NCBI RefSeq assembly: GCF_030386795.1 | Contig: NZ_JANUQM010000002.1 | Span: 124,001-188,000 of the forward strand | Length of the DNA stretch: 64,000 bases | From: Streptomyces sp. S.PNR 29 | GTDB taxonomy: Bacteria; Actinomycetota; Actinomycetes; Streptomycetales; Streptomycetaceae | Direction of reading: 5' to 3' | Shown: piece by piece, positions 24,215 to 33,395 of the stretch | Position numbering within the stretch: the first letter of the stretch is position 1 | Layout: every line of letters starts with the position of its first letter | Made by a program: the position numbers and the translations under genes | The notes under the pieces: generated by a model | What the model saw: only the letters and a program-made list of their open reading frames with translations | Told to the model about the DNA's origin: nothing | Database searches by the model: none

Positions 24215-25897
24215 CTACCCCGCCTGCCCCATCCCCGCAGCGTTCGGCCAGCTCTGGGTGCCCGGCCAGCCGGTCGCCGGCGCCGGTGCGAGACCGTTGG
24301 TGCCTCTGACCTGGGCGGCCGTGAGACCTCCGCGGGCGGGGACGCCGGGCGGGGTGGGGCCCATGGGCGCGGGGGCCGGGGCCGGGGCGGGCGTCGGAAT
24401 CGGTGCCGGTGCTGGAATCGGTGCCGGAATCGGTTCCGGAGCCGGCATCTGGGCCACCGGGGCGAGGGGCTGGGCCGGAGCCGGCTGGGGCATCGGTGTG
24501 GGCCGAGGCACCGGCGCGGGCTGGGGAGCAGGCTGGGCGGCCGCCGACATCGGCATCCCGCCGCCCATGCCCGCCGGAGCGGCGGACGCGGCGGCGGGGA
24601 GCGGCATGCCGGTGCCGACGGCCGGGGCGGGGGCGATCCCCGGGGCGCCGGCACCGGCGGCCTGAGCGGCAAGCCCCCGCATGCCCGACCCGTTGGTCTC
24701 GCTCACCAGACGGTCCACCGCCGCCGTACCCGAGCTGTAGCTGGTCCCGGTGCCCAGCTCGGGCACGGCGGCTCCCCTCCTGGACGTCCCGTAGAGCACC
24801 TGTTCCAGGCCGGACACCAGGCGACGCACGTCGACCTGGGGGCGCACCACGAGGCGCAGGAAGCGGCTCGATGAACCGATCTTGTTGCCGCACTCGCGGA
24901 CCAGGATCCGGTGCTCGGTGAGCAGCCGGTCCCGGACCACGGTGCCTTCGGCGCCCACGGGGAGGCGCACGAAGAGGAAGTTGCCCTGGGACGGGTAGAC
25001 CGTCAGCCCGGGCAGCGCGGAGAGCTGGGCCGCCATGTCCAGGCGGTCGCGGCGGACCTGCTGGAGGCTCTGCGCGTACTCGGCGCCGTGCTCCTTGAGC
25101 ATGAACACCACGTGCTCCGCGAAGGAGTTGAGGTTCCACTTGGGCAGCATGGAGCGGACGCGGCCGGCGAGCGCCGGGTTGGCGACCAGGTAGCCGAAGC
25201 GGATGCCGTGCAGGCCGAAGTTCTTGCCGAGGCTGCGCAGCACGATGACGTTCGGGCGCAGCATCGCCTCCTGCACGACGGACGGTTCGGCCTCGGCGTC
25301 GGCGAACTCCAGGAACGACTCGTCGATGACGACCAGGTCCAGGTCGGCGAGCGCGTCCATGAACTGCACCACCGCGTGCTTGTGCAGGAAGCCGCCGTCG
25401 GGGTTGTTCGGGTTGCAGATGACGGCGACCCGGGTGCCGCGGGAGCGGATGAACTCGGCGTACTGCGCGAGGTCCAGGGCGAAGCCGCTGGACTCCTGGA
25501 GCGGGAACATGTCGACCCGCTTGCCCGTCTCCATCGGCTGGTCGGTCCAGCGGCCGAAGGTGGGGACGGGGATGGCGAGGGACTCGCGCACCAGCAGGTG
25601 GTCGATCCAGGTGATCAGCTCCGTGGAGCCGTTGCCCATCGCCACGCACTGCGGCGGCAGCTGGAGCAGGCTGCACAGCTCTGCCGTGATGGTGTCGGCG
25701 CTGCTCGGGTAGTACGTGATGATGTCGCGCAGTCTGCCCGCCATCTCCTCGAACATGGCGGGGGTGGGGAAGTACGGGTTGCAGGGGATACAGAAGTCCA
25801 CCGGGCCGGCTCCGTCGCCGCCCTCGCGTGTCAACGCCGCCATGGACGGGCTGTGCGCCGCAGTGCTGCGGAACAGCGAGGTGACGTTGTCGGCCAT
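24215..25897 (-). CDS. PLP-dependent aminotransferase with Pro/Ala-rich tail (HisC/CobD-like)
   Basis: 560 residues from ATG 25897, GGAGG at 5 nt. Residues 1 to about 400 are a class I/II aminotransferase: MGNGSTELITW (phosphate region), VICNPNNPDGG (PLP ring contacts), VVIDESFLEF (Asp) and RSLGKNFGLHGIRFGY (Schiff-base Lys). The layout resembles histidinol-phosphate aminotransferase and CobD-type enzymes. From about 420 on the protein is a low-complexity Pro/Ala/Met-rich tail (APAPIPTPAPAPAPAP), unusual for this family and presumably disordered. The substrate is not determinable from sequence. The stop lies 17 nt from MITE copy 2. Confidence 0.78.
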   Translation of the reverse strand: MADNVTSLFRSTAAHSPSMAALTREGGDGAGPVDFCIPCNPYFPTPAMFEEMAGRLRDIITYYPSSADTITAELCSLLQLPPQCVAMGNGSTELITWIDHLLVRESLAIPVPTFGRWTDQPMETGKRVDMFPLQESSGFALDLAQYAEFIRSRGTRVAVICNPNNPDGGFLHKHAVVQFMDALADLDLVVIDESFLEFADAEAEPSVVQEAMLRPNVIVLRSLGKNFGLHGIRFGYLVANPALAGRVRSMLPKWNLNSFAEHVVFMLKEHGAEYAQSLQQVRRDRLDMAAQLSALPGLTVYPSQGNFLFVRLPVGAEGTVVRDRLLTEHRILVRECGNKIGSSSRFLRLVVRPQVDVRRLVSGLEQVLYGTSRRGAAVPELGTGTSYSSGTAAVDRLVSETNGSGMRGLAAQAAGAGAPGIAPAPAVGTGMPLPAAASAAPAGMGGGMPMSAAAQPAPQPAPVPRPTPMPQPAPAQPLAPVAQMPAPEPIPAPIPAPAPIPTPAPAPAPAPMGPTPPGVPARGGLTAAQVRGTNGLAPAPATGWPGTQSWPNAAGMGQAG

Positions 25898-25948
25898 GGA
25901 ACCTCCGTATGGGGCGGATCCGTTGGGCACGGACGGACCCGAGGTTTG

Positions 25949-25982
25949 AGGGCGGCCCGCGCGGGGGAGCACGGGCCGCCCT
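25949..25982 (-). terminator. Hairpin terminator after galM
   Basis: An 11-bp stem (AGGGCGGCCCG / CGGGCCGCCCT) with a 12-nt loop between the galM stop and the aminotransferase start. It would end transcripts coming from galM. Confidence 0.65.
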
Positions 25983-26067
25983 TACATACGGAGGCTCGGG
26001 TGACACTGTTCAACGCCTGAGGATTCGGCCAGAACTCGTCAACCACCTGTGAAGGCGGGTCGGAGCG

Positions 26068-27114
26068 TCAGCAGCCGAACGAGTGGATCGTCGTCGTCCG
26101 GTACGTCTGCCCCGGTCGCAGCACGGTCGACGGGAACGACGGGTGGTTCGGCGAGTCCGGGAAGTGCTGCGTCTCCAGGCACAGGGCGTCGCCCTGGCGG
26201 TAGGTGCGGCCGCTGGTGCCCACCAGGGTGCCGTCGAGGAAGTTGCCCGAGTAGAACTGCAGGCCGGGCTCGGTGGTCGCGATCTTCAGGGTGCGGCCGG
26301 AGCGCGGGTCGCGCAGGGTGGCGACGTGCTCGGGCTTCGCGGTGACGCCCTTGTCGAGGACCCAGTTGTGGTCGTAGCCCTTGGCGTTGATCTGCTGCGG
26401 GTGGGCGTCGCGGAGGTCCCGGCCGATCGGCTTGGCCCTGCGGAAGTCGAAGGGGGTGCCGGCGACCTCGGCCGGCTCGCCCGTGGGGATCAGGCCGGAG
26501 TCGGTGGGCGTGTAGCGGGACGCGCGGATCGTCAGCTCGTGGTCCTCGATCGTGCCGCTGCCCTCGCCGGCCAGGTTCCAGTAGACGTGGCTGGTGAGGT
26601 TGACGACGGTGGCCTTGTCGGTGGTGGCCTCGTAGTCGATGCGCCAGTCACCCTGCCTGGTGAGCGTGTACGTCACCTTCGTCCTGAGCGTGCCCGGGTA
26701 GCCCATCTCGCCGTCGACGCTCGTGCAGGACAGGTGCAGGCCGACGTTGGAGCCCTCGGTGAACGGCTCGACGTCCCACACACGCCGGTCGAAGCCCGTG
26801 GCGCCGCCGTGCAGGCTGTTCGCGTCGTCGTTGACGGACAGCTGGTGGCTCTCGCCGTCGAGGGTGAACCGGCCCTTGGCGATGCGGTTGCCGTAACGGC
26901 CGATCAGCGCGCCGAAGTACGGGCTCCTGGCGACGTAGTCCTCGATGGTGCCGAAGCCCGCGGAGACGTTCGCGTACCGGCCCTCCCGGTCCGGGATCTC
27001 CAGCGACTGCACGATGCCGCCGTAGGAGAGGACCTTCAGACGGGTGCCGCCGTTCTCCAGCGACCAGCTGTGGATCTCCGTGCCGTCGGCGAGCTTGCCG
27101 AAGAGGGTCTTCAC
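26068..27114 (-). CDS. galM: Aldose 1-epimerase (mutarotase)
   Basis: 348 residues from GTG 27114, preceded by AGGAAG. It shows the GalM beta-sandwich signatures GRYGNRIAKGRF, NSLHGGATGFDRRVW, NLTSHVYWNL (catalytic His) and LCLETQHFPDSPNHP (catalytic Glu). It interconverts alpha and beta anomers of free aldoses. It sits at the end of the monosaccharide ABC importer set and is separated from it by a strong terminator, so it may have its own promoter. A second mutarotase gene is at 47114-48085. No signal peptide is present. Confidence 0.92.
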   Translation of the reverse strand: MKTLFGKLADGTEIHSWSLENGGTRLKVLSYGGIVQSLEIPDREGRYANVSAGFGTIEDYVARSPYFGALIGRYGNRIAKGRFTLDGESHQLSVNDDANSLHGGATGFDRRVWDVEPFTEGSNVGLHLSCTSVDGEMGYPGTLRTKVTYTLTRQGDWRIDYEATTDKATVVNLTSHVYWNLAGEGSGTIEDHELTIRASRYTPTDSGLIPTGEPAEVAGTPFDFRRAKPIGRDLRDAHPQQINAKGYDHNWVLDKGVTAKPEHVATLRDPRSGRTLKIATTEPGLQFYSGNFLDGTLVGTSGRTYRQGDALCLETQHFPDSPNHPSFPSTVLRPGQTYRTTTIHSFGC

Positions 27115-27198
27115 CGGCTTCCTGCCTCCCGTGGCGTGTGCCGTTCCGCCGAGTGCGGTGGCGGCCGAGTCCGCCGCAGCCAACTGCTCGTGGAAAGA

Positions 27199-27228
27199 AC
27201 CGGGCCCCGCCTTCCGGCGGGGCCCGGT
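27199..27228 (-). terminator. Rho-independent-type terminator after mmsB
   Basis: A perfect 13-bp stem (ACCGGGCCCCGCC / GGCGGGGCCCGGT) with a 4-nt loop directly follows the permease stop. Read on the minus strand it is followed by TTCTTT, a rare T-rich run in this genome. Confidence 0.88.
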
Positions 27229-27233
27229 CCGTT

Positions 27234-28478
27234 CTACGAACCGACCTTGCGCTTGTTCCACACGTCGAATCCGACCGCCGCCAGCAGCACCAGGCCCTTG
27301 ATGACCTGCTGCCAGTCGGTGCCGATGCCGACGAGGTTCATACCGTTGTTCAGCACGCCCAGGACCAGGCCACCGATGATCGCGCCGAGCACGGTGCCGA
27401 CACCGCCGCTCATCGACGCGCCGCCGATGAACGAGGCCGCGATCGCCTCCAGCTCGAAGTTGAGGCCGGCCTTGGGAGAGGCCGCGTTGAAGCGGGCGGC
27501 GAAGACCAGACCCGCCAGGGCGGCGAGCATGCCCATGTTCAGGAAGACCAGGAAGGTGACCTTCTTGTCCTTCACACCCGACAGCTTGGCCGCGGGCAGG
27601 TTGCCGCCGATGGCGTAGATGTGGCGGCCGATGATCGCGTTGCGCATGACGTAGCCGAAGCCGACGAGCAGCACACCCAGGATGAGCAGGACGATCGGGG
27701 CGCCCTTGTAGCTGGCCAGCAGCATCGTCAGGGTGAGCACGGCGGCGCCGATCGCGACCAGCTTCAGCAGGAACAGCTTGGTGGGCGGGACGTCCAGGGA
27801 GAACTCCTGCTGCCGCTTGCGGTCGCGGACCTCCTGGAAGATCACGAACGCGATCAGGGCGAAGCCGAGCAGCAACGTGAGGTTGTGGTAGTTGGTGGTC
27901 GGGCCGACCTCGGGCAGGAAGCCGTTGGCGACCTTCTGCAGACCGTCGGGGAACGGGCCGAGCGTCTGCCCGTCCAGGAAGATCTCGGTCAGGCCGCGGA
28001 AGATCAGCATGCCCGCCAGGGTCACGATGAACGACGGTATGCCGCCGTACGCGATGAAGAACCCTTGGACCGCGCCCGCGATCGCGCCCACGGCCAGGCA
28101 CAGCAGCACGGCCAGCGGCCACGGCATGTCGTTCTTGACCATGAACACGGCGGCCATCGACCCGACGAACGCCGTCAGCGAGCCGACCGACAGGTCGATG
28201 TGACCCGCGATGATCACCAGCATCATGCCGATCGCGAGGATCAGGATGTAGCTGTTCTGCAGGACCAGGTTGGAGACGTTGCGCGGGAGCAGCAGGTCGC
28301 CGTTGGTCCACACGGCGAACAGGACCACGATCAGGCCGAGGGCGATCAGCATGCCGTACTGCCGCATGTTGCGGCGCATGCCCTCCAGGATCAGCTGGAG
28401 CAGGCCGTCGCCCGCGGCCCCTCCGCTGCCGCCCGGCGGCGCGGGGGCCGGGCTCTTGGCGGTCACATCCGTGCTCAT
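27234..28478 (-). CDS. mmsB: Monosaccharide ABC importer permease (MmsB/GguB type)
   Basis: 414 residues and about ten transmembrane helices. It carries the ribose/xylose-class permease signatures [16 protein letters not shown] and [18 protein letters not shown], and the C-terminal [21 protein letters not shown] Pro/Gly-rich cytosolic start precedes the first helix. The start overlaps the ATPase stop (ATGA). It forms the homodimeric pore of the importer with MmsA and ChvE. Confidence 0.9.
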   Translation of the reverse strand: MSTDVTAKSPAPAPPGGSGGAAGDGLLQLILEGMRRNMRQYGMLIALGLIVVLFAVWTNGDLLLPRNVSNLVLQNSYILILAIGMMLVIIAGHIDLSVGSLTAFVGSMAAVFMVKNDMPWPLAVLLCLAVGAIAGAVQGFFIAYGGIPSFIVTLAGMLIFRGLTEIFLDGQTLGPFPDGLQKVANGFLPEVGPTTNYHNLTLLLGFALIAFVIFQEVRDRKRQQEFSLDVPPTKLFLLKLVAIGAAVLTLTMLLASYKGAPIVLLILGVLLVGFGYVMRNAIIGRHIYAIGGNLPAAKLSGVKDKKVTFLVFLNMGMLAALAGLVFAARFNAASPKAGLNFELEAIAASFIGGASMSGGVGTVLGAIIGGLVLGVLNNGMNLVGIGTDWQQVIKGLVLLAAVGFDVWNKRKVGS

Positions 28479-30025
28479 CGGGTTACCTCTTTGTCCTTCG
28501 TCATCTGACGCATCAGCGATTCCTGTGAGGCCTCGGCCCGCGAGAACTCACCGGTCAGCCGCCCCGCGGCCATCGTGTAGATGCGGTCGCACATGCCGAG
28601 CAGCTCCGGCAGCTCGGAGGAGATGAAGACGACCGCCTTGCCCTGGGCGGCCAGCTGGTCGATGACCGTGTAGATCTCGTACTTGGCGCCGACGTCGATA
28701 CCGCGCGTCGGTTCGTCCAGGATCAGCACGTCCGGACCCGAGAAGATCCACTTGCTGAGGACGACCTTCTGCTGGTTGCCGCCGGACAGCTTGCCCACCG
28801 GCTCGAAGACGGTCGGCGCCTTGATGTTCATGGACTTGCGGAAGCCCTCGGCGACCTGCCGCTCCTCGTGCTCGTCGACCACACCCCGCTTGGCGACCTT
28901 GCTCAGGGCGGTCAGCGAGATGTTCCGGTTGATGGTGTCGATGAGGTTGAGACCGTAGTGCTTGCGGTCCTCCGTGACGTACGCGATGCCGTGCTTGACC
29001 GCCTCGGGGACGGTCTTGGTACGGATCTCCTCGCCGTCCTTGAGGACCGTGCCGGCCGCGTACCGGCCGTAGGTGCGCCCGAAGACGCTCATCGCCAGTT
29101 CGGTGCGCCCGGCGCCCATGAGGCCCGCGATGCCGACGATCTCGCCGCGCCGCACCTGGAGCGACACGTCGTCGACGACCTTGCGCTGCTGGTCGATCGG
29201 ATGGTGCACGGTCCAGCCCCGGATCTCCAGGGCGGGCGCGGCGCCCTCCTCCGGCTGGTGCGGGGTCCGCTCCGGGAAGCGGTGCTCCAGGTCGCGGCCG
29301 ACCATCCCGCTGATGATCCGGTCCTCGGTGGTCTCCGCGGCCTTCACGTCGAGCGTCTCGATGGTGCGGCCGTCGCGCAGGATCGTGACCGAGTCGGCGA
29401 CCTTGCGGATCTCGTTGAGCTTGTGGGAGATGATGATCGAGGTGATGCCCTGCTTCTTCAGCTCCAGGATGAGGTCCAGGAGCTTGCCGCTGTCCTCGTC
29501 GTTCAGCGCGGCGGTCGGCTCATCCAGGATGAGCAGCTTCACCTTCTTCGACAGCGCCTTCGCGATCTCCACGAGCTGCTGCTTGCCCACGCCGATGTCG
29601 GCGACGCGGGTGTCCGGGTGGTCGCTGAGACCCACCCGGCGCAGCAGTTCGGTGGCGTGCTTGAGCGTCTCGGTCCAGTTGATGATCCCGCGCGTGGCGT
29701 GCTCATTGCCGAGGAAGATGTTCTCCGCGATGGAGAGGTACGGCACCAGGGCCAGTTCCTGATGGATGATCACGATGCCGCGTTCTTCGCTGGCCCGGAT
29801 GTCCTTGAACTGGCAGACCTCTCCCTCGAAGAGGATCTCGCCCTCGTAGGTGCCGTGCGGGTGGACGCCGGAGAGGACCTTCATCAGGGTCGACTTGCCG
29901 GCGCCGTTCTCCCCGCAGATGGCGTGGACCTCGCCCTGCCGGACGGTCAGGGTGACGTCCGACAGCGCCTTGACGCCGGGAAAGGTCTTGACGATCGAGC
30001 GCATTTCCAGGACGGGTCCCGCCAT
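28475..30025 (-). CDS. mmsA: Monosaccharide ABC importer ATPase, two nucleotide-binding domains (MmsA/GguA type)
   Basis: 516 residues from ATG 30025, preceded by GGAAGG. The first ATPase domain has Walker [11 protein letters not shown], the signature region [10 protein letters not shown] and Walker [12 protein letters not shown]. The second has a degenerate Walker A ([10 protein letters not shown]), signature [11 protein letters not shown] and Walker [13 protein letters not shown]. One catalytic and one degenerate half is usual for ribose/xylose-type transporters. It energises uptake with the permease (ATGA overlap) and the binding protein 32 nt upstream. Confidence 0.92.
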   Translation of the reverse strand: MAGPVLEMRSIVKTFPGVKALSDVTLTVRQGEVHAICGENGAGKSTLMKVLSGVHPHGTYEGEILFEGEVCQFKDIRASEERGIVIIHQELALVPYLSIAENIFLGNEHATRGIINWTETLKHATELLRRVGLSDHPDTRVADIGVGKQQLVEIAKALSKKVKLLILDEPTAALNDEDSGKLLDLILELKKQGITSIIISHKLNEIRKVADSVTILRDGRTIETLDVKAAETTEDRIISGMVGRDLEHRFPERTPHQPEEGAAPALEIRGWTVHHPIDQQRKVVDDVSLQVRRGEIVGIAGLMGAGRTELAMSVFGRTYGRYAAGTVLKDGEEIRTKTVPEAVKHGIAYVTEDRKHYGLNLIDTINRNISLTALSKVAKRGVVDEHEERQVAEGFRKSMNIKAPTVFEPVGKLSGGNQQKVVLSKWIFSGPDVLILDEPTRGIDVGAKYEIYTVIDQLAAQGKAVVFISSELPELLGMCDRIYTMAAGRLTGEFSRAEASQESLMRQMTKDKEVTR

Positions 30026-30057
30026 GGTCGTGCCTTCCAATCCCTAGGGTGCGGCGG

Positions 30058-31170
30058 TTACTTGAGGTCGCTTTCCTTGATGTAACCGGAGTCGACGACC
30101 ACCTTCTGGTAGTTGGACTTGTCGACGGCCACCGGCTCCAGCAGGTACGCGGGCACGACCTTCGAGCCGTTGTCGTAGGTCTTCTCGTCGTTGACCTCGG
30201 GCTTCTTGCCGTCCAGCACCGCGTCGACCATGTTGGAGGCCACCTTGGCGAGCTCGCGGGTGTCCTTGTAGACGGTCATCGACTGCTGACCGGCGATGAT
30301 CGACTTCACCGAGGCGACCTCGGCGTCCTGACCGGTGACGATCGGCAGCGGCTTGCTCTTGGAGCCGTAGTCGTCCGACTTCAGCGCCGACAGGATGCCG
30401 ATGGAGATGCCGTCGTAGGGGGAGAGCACCGCGTCGACCCGGTCGCTCTTGTAGGCCGAGGTGAGGATGTCGTCCATGCGCTTCTGGGCGGTGCCGCCGT
30501 CCCAGCGCAGGGTGGTGACCTGGTTGAGCTTGGTCTGGCCGGACTTCACGACCAGCTGCTTCTTGTCGATGTACGGCTGCAGGACCTTCATCGCGCCGCC
30601 GAAGAAGTAGCGCGTGTTGTTGTCGTCGTTCGAGCCGGCGAACAGCTCGATGTTGAACGGGCCCTTCTTGGAGCCGTCCTTCAGGCCCAGCTTGTCGACG
30701 ATGTAGGTGGCCTGGAGCTCGCCGACCTTCTCGTTGTCGAAGGACGCGTAGTAGTCGACGTTCGGCGTGCCGAGGATCAGGCGGTCGTAGGAGATGACCG
30801 GGATGTTCGCGTCCTTGGCCTGCTGCAGGACGTTGTTCATCGACTTGTTGTCGATGGCGGCGATGATCAGCGCCTTGACACCCTGGGTGATCAGGTTCTC
30901 GACCTGAGAGACCTGCTGGTCGGGGTCGTCCTCGCCGTAGACGAGCTTGGTCTTGTAGCCCTTGGACTCCAGGTCCGCGACCACGTTCTTGCCGTCGGCG
31001 ATCCAGCGCTCGGAGGACTTGGTCGGCATCGCGATGCCGATGGTGCCGCCCTTGGCGTCGCCGCCGCTCTCCTTGCTGCCGCCCTCGCTGTTCTGGCCGC
31101 AGGCGGTCAGGGTGAGGGCGAGGGAGGCGGCTCCGGCTATGGCGGTGAGGGCGGCTCTGCGGTTGTGCAT
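30058..31170 (-). CDS. chvE: Monosaccharide-binding lipoprotein (ChvE type)
   Basis: 370 residues from ATG 31170, which has AAGGA at 8 nt; upstream in-frame ATGs lie too close to it. Lipoprotein signal with lipobox LTAC. The periplasmic-binding fold shows [39 protein letters not shown] and [19 protein letters not shown]. This is the ChvE/multiple-monosaccharide group, which in other bacteria binds arabinose, galactose, glucose or xylose. It delivers free sugar to MmsAB. Given the adjacent genes and the shared operator, L-arabinose is the favoured cargo by inference. Confidence 0.9.
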   Translation of the reverse strand: MHNRRAALTAIAGAASLALTLTACGQNSEGGSKESGGDAKGGTIGIAMPTKSSERWIADGKNVVADLESKGYKTKLVYGEDDPDQQVSQVENLITQGVKALIIAAIDNKSMNNVLQQAKDANIPVISYDRLILGTPNVDYYASFDNEKVGELQATYIVDKLGLKDGSKKGPFNIELFAGSNDDNNTRYFFGGAMKVLQPYIDKKQLVVKSGQTKLNQVTTLRWDGGTAQKRMDDILTSAYKSDRVDAVLSPYDGISIGILSALKSDDYGSKSKPLPIVTGQDAEVASVKSIIAGQQSMTVYKDTRELAKVASNMVDAVLDGKKPEVNDEKTYDNGSKVVPAYLLEPVAVDKSNYQKVVVDSGYIKESDLK

Positions 31171-31311
31171 GGTCATCATCCTTGATGTGTGAGGCAGGGC
31201 TCGGTCAGGCAGTCCGAAGTCGCTCCGGGTGGTCATGCCGGAAAACCGAGAAGAGATGTGTGGGATTGTGCGCGGCTGTGGTTTCTTCTGTGAAGGCGAT
31301 TGTCCGGAACG

Positions 31312-32280
31312 TTATGACGGGATTTCGAAACGTTGCAGATCGCCGGGAAGTCGTGAGCCGAGGGGCGCCATGTCTCCGTCCGCCCCATGGCGGGCGAGCA
31401 GGTCCAGGGCGAGCCGGCCGCGCCGCACCCGCTCCTTGGCGGTGGCCAGGGTCAGGTCCCGCATGTGGGTGCCGTACGGGTAGATCCCGGGGGCCTTGGA
31501 CAGGCCGAACTTCAGATAGAGCGGTGCGCCGCGCCGGATCAGCTCGGCGACCTCGTACATCCGCACATAACCGCCGAGGTCGTCGGGGGCCTCGATGTAC
31601 ATGTCCATGGGAGCGCCGGACACCCGGCGGATCTCGGTGAGGTGGTCCAGCGTGAGATCGCTGGGCACGTTGACGGAGTCGGCACCGAGACGCTCGTACA
31701 CCGCGTACGAGGCCGGGTTGACGGGCCCGATGAGCGCCGACACCTTGAGCGTGGTGTCGGCCGGGATGATCCCCGCCGCCCGTGCCCGGTGCAGCGTCCA
31801 CAGCACGCCCTCGTCGGCCACGAGCAGGCACTTGACGCCCAGCTCCGTCGCCCGGACGGCGTCTTCGACACAGCCGGCCACCGCGTCGTGGCCGCGGGCT
31901 CTGAGACCCCCGCCGCGTGAGTCGGTACGGGTCGAGCCACCGATGTCCCAGGTGCCGCGCGGGCCGGTGAAGAGGCAGAGCTCGATGTCACGTTCGCCGG
32001 TCGCGTCGACCATCTCGGTGATCTCGGCGTCGGTCAGCATCCACACGCCGCTGCCCTGGCTGATCCGGTGGATCGGCACGTCGAGCCGCGAGGCTTCCTT
32101 GAGGACGACGGCCAGCGCTTCGGGACCCTCGCACGAGGGGATCTCGGTGCGCCAGCGGCCGCCGCCGGGGAAGGAGTGCGGGGAGGCGTCGGCGGGGTCG
32201 AGGGCGGGCGCGCCCAGGCCGAGGGCGGTGAGCGCCTGCTCACCGGGCCTGCGGGCTGCCGTGGTGGAAGCGTCGGTCAC
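31312..32280 (-). CDS. U32-peptidase-like TIM-barrel protein
   Basis: 322 residues from GTG 32280, AAGGA at 7 nt. Soluble and without a signal peptide. Motifs include LDVPIHRISQGSGVWMLTD, ERDIELCLFTGPRG, KVSALIGPVNPAS and APDDLGGYVRMYEVAELIRR. The alternating beta/alpha pattern and the overall look resemble U32-type proteins found in sugar operons, but I do not see that family's full peptidase signature. It lies between the dehydrogenase and the binding-protein genes on the same strand, so a part in sugar metabolism is likely. The reaction is unknown. Confidence 0.55.
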   Translation of the reverse strand: MTDASTTAARRPGEQALTALGLGAPALDPADASPHSFPGGGRWRTEIPSCEGPEALAVVLKEASRLDVPIHRISQGSGVWMLTDAEITEMVDATGERDIELCLFTGPRGTWDIGGSTRTDSRGGGLRARGHDAVAGCVEDAVRATELGVKCLLVADEGVLWTLHRARAAGIIPADTTLKVSALIGPVNPASYAVYERLGADSVNVPSDLTLDHLTEIRRVSGAPMDMYIEAPDDLGGYVRMYEVAELIRRGAPLYLKFGLSKAPGIYPYGTHMRDLTLATAKERVRRGRLALDLLARHGADGDMAPLGSRLPGDLQRFEIPS

Positions 32281-32343
32281 AAGGTGTCCTTCGTGTTCGG
32301 TATGTCGGACGGAGTTCGCGGCTCAGCGTGCGGGGGGATGGGT

Positions 32344-32388
32344 GTACGCCGGTACGGGAGCCGTCAGGTTGCCCCCGTACCGGCGTAC
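32344..32388 (-). terminator. Long hairpin directly after the dehydrogenase gene
   Basis: A perfect 15-bp stem (GTACGCCGGTACGGG / CCCGTACCGGCGTAC) with a 15-nt loop, 2 nt past the stop of the zinc dehydrogenase and 64 nt before the next start. It probably ends or attenuates the dehydratase-dehydrogenase transcript. Confidence 0.75.
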
Positions 32389-32390
32389 GT

Positions 32391-33395
32391 CTAGGGGTGG
32401 AGCAGTACCTTGCCCACCTTCGGATCGCCGGATCCCACCAGCTCGATGGCGCGCGGGAACTCGGCGAGCGGCAGCTCGTGCGTCACCAGCGGCAGCGGAT
32501 CGAGCAGACCGGCCCCGAACACCCGCACCGTGTGCGCCCAGGCGTCCGGCGGCGCCCCGAAGACGGTGTGCACCTCCAGCTGCCGTACGACCAGGTCCGT
32601 CGGGTCGAGACCCTCGGCGCCCGGCGCCGGGATGCCGGTCAGCACCAGCCGGCCACCGCGCCTGAGCAGCGAGGCCGAGACGCGCGCGGCGTCGGCGGAC
32701 CCGGCGGTCTCGATCACGACGTCGAAGTCGTCCGGGAGTTCCTCGTCCTTCGTACGGAAGTCGGTGGCGCCGTACTGCCGGGACAGCGCCTCCCGGTCCC
32801 TCCGTGTGCCCACGACCAGCAGCTCGGCCGGGGAGCCGGCCTTCAGGAACTGCACGGCGAACATGCCGAGCGTGCCGGTGCCGACGACGGCGACCTTCTC
32901 GCCGGGCAGCGCGTTCGCCTTGAGCGCGGCGGCCGCGATGCAGGCGGCGGGCTCCAGCAGGGCCGCCGCGGTGAGGTCGGCGTCGTCCGGCAGCACGTGC
33001 AGGAGACGGGCCGGGAGCGTCAGCGTGGTCGCCATGGCGCCCGGCTGGGTGAACCCCGTCTCCTCGTAGCCGGCCGTGCACAGCGTCGTCTCGCCCGCGT
33101 GGCAGCGGTCGCACACCTGGCAGTTCCGGAAGCCCTCCCCGACGACCTTGCGGCCGACCAGGGACCCGGGGACGCCGGCACCGACCCGCTCGACGGTCCC
33201 GGACCACTCATGGCCGGGGGTGAGCGGGTAGCGCACGTACCCCTCGGGCCGGTTGCCCTGGTACACCTCGCGGTCGCTGCCGCAGATCCCGGCGGCGTGG
33301 ACCCGGACCAGGGCCTCGCCGGGGCCGGGGTCGCGCGGCTCGTGCGGGACGAGCCGGTGCTCGCCCGGCGCCTCGATGACGACGGCCGAGCTCAC
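32391..33395 (-). CDS. Zinc-dependent alcohol/polyol dehydrogenase
   Basis: 334 residues from GTG 33395, which overlaps the dehydratase stop (GTGA). MDR fold: catalytic-zinc motifs GICGSD and PGHEWSG, the structural-zinc cluster RNCQVCDRCHAGETTLC, and the nucleotide-binding VAVVGTGTLGMFAVQFL. It is likely a sugar or polyol dehydrogenase using NAD(P). Paired with an enolase-superfamily dehydratase it could supply the oxidation step (aldose to aldonolactone, or a later step) of a non-phosphorylating sugar route. The substrate is inferred, not shown. Confidence 0.85.
   Translation of the reverse strand: MSSAVVIEAPGEHRLVPHEPRDPGPGEALVRVHAAGICGSDREVYQGNRPEGYVRYPLTPGHEWSGTVERVGAGVPGSLVGRKVVGEGFRNCQVCDRCHAGETTLCTAGYEETGFTQPGAMATTLTLPARLLHVLPDDADLTAAALLEPAACIAAAALKANALPGEKVAVVGTGTLGMFAVQFLKAGSPAELLVVGTRRDREALSRQYGATDFRTKDEELPDDFDVVIETAGSADAARVSASLLRRGGRLVLTGIPAPGAEGLDPTDLVVRQLEVHTVFGAPPDAWAHTVRVFGAGLLDPLPLVTHELPLAEFPRAIELVGSGDPKVGKVLLHP

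Noticed and set aside
24330..24560. Repetitive GGNGCNGGNGCNGG-like sequence that might be a CRISPR or minisatellite
   Set aside because: It encodes the Pro/Ala-rich tail of the aminotransferase. There are no regular spacers or palindromic repeats.
31323..31330. TTTCGAAA as a further copy of the shared sugar operator
   Set aside because: It lies inside the 3' end of the U32-like coding region, matches only 8 bases and lacks the TGTTCGA half.
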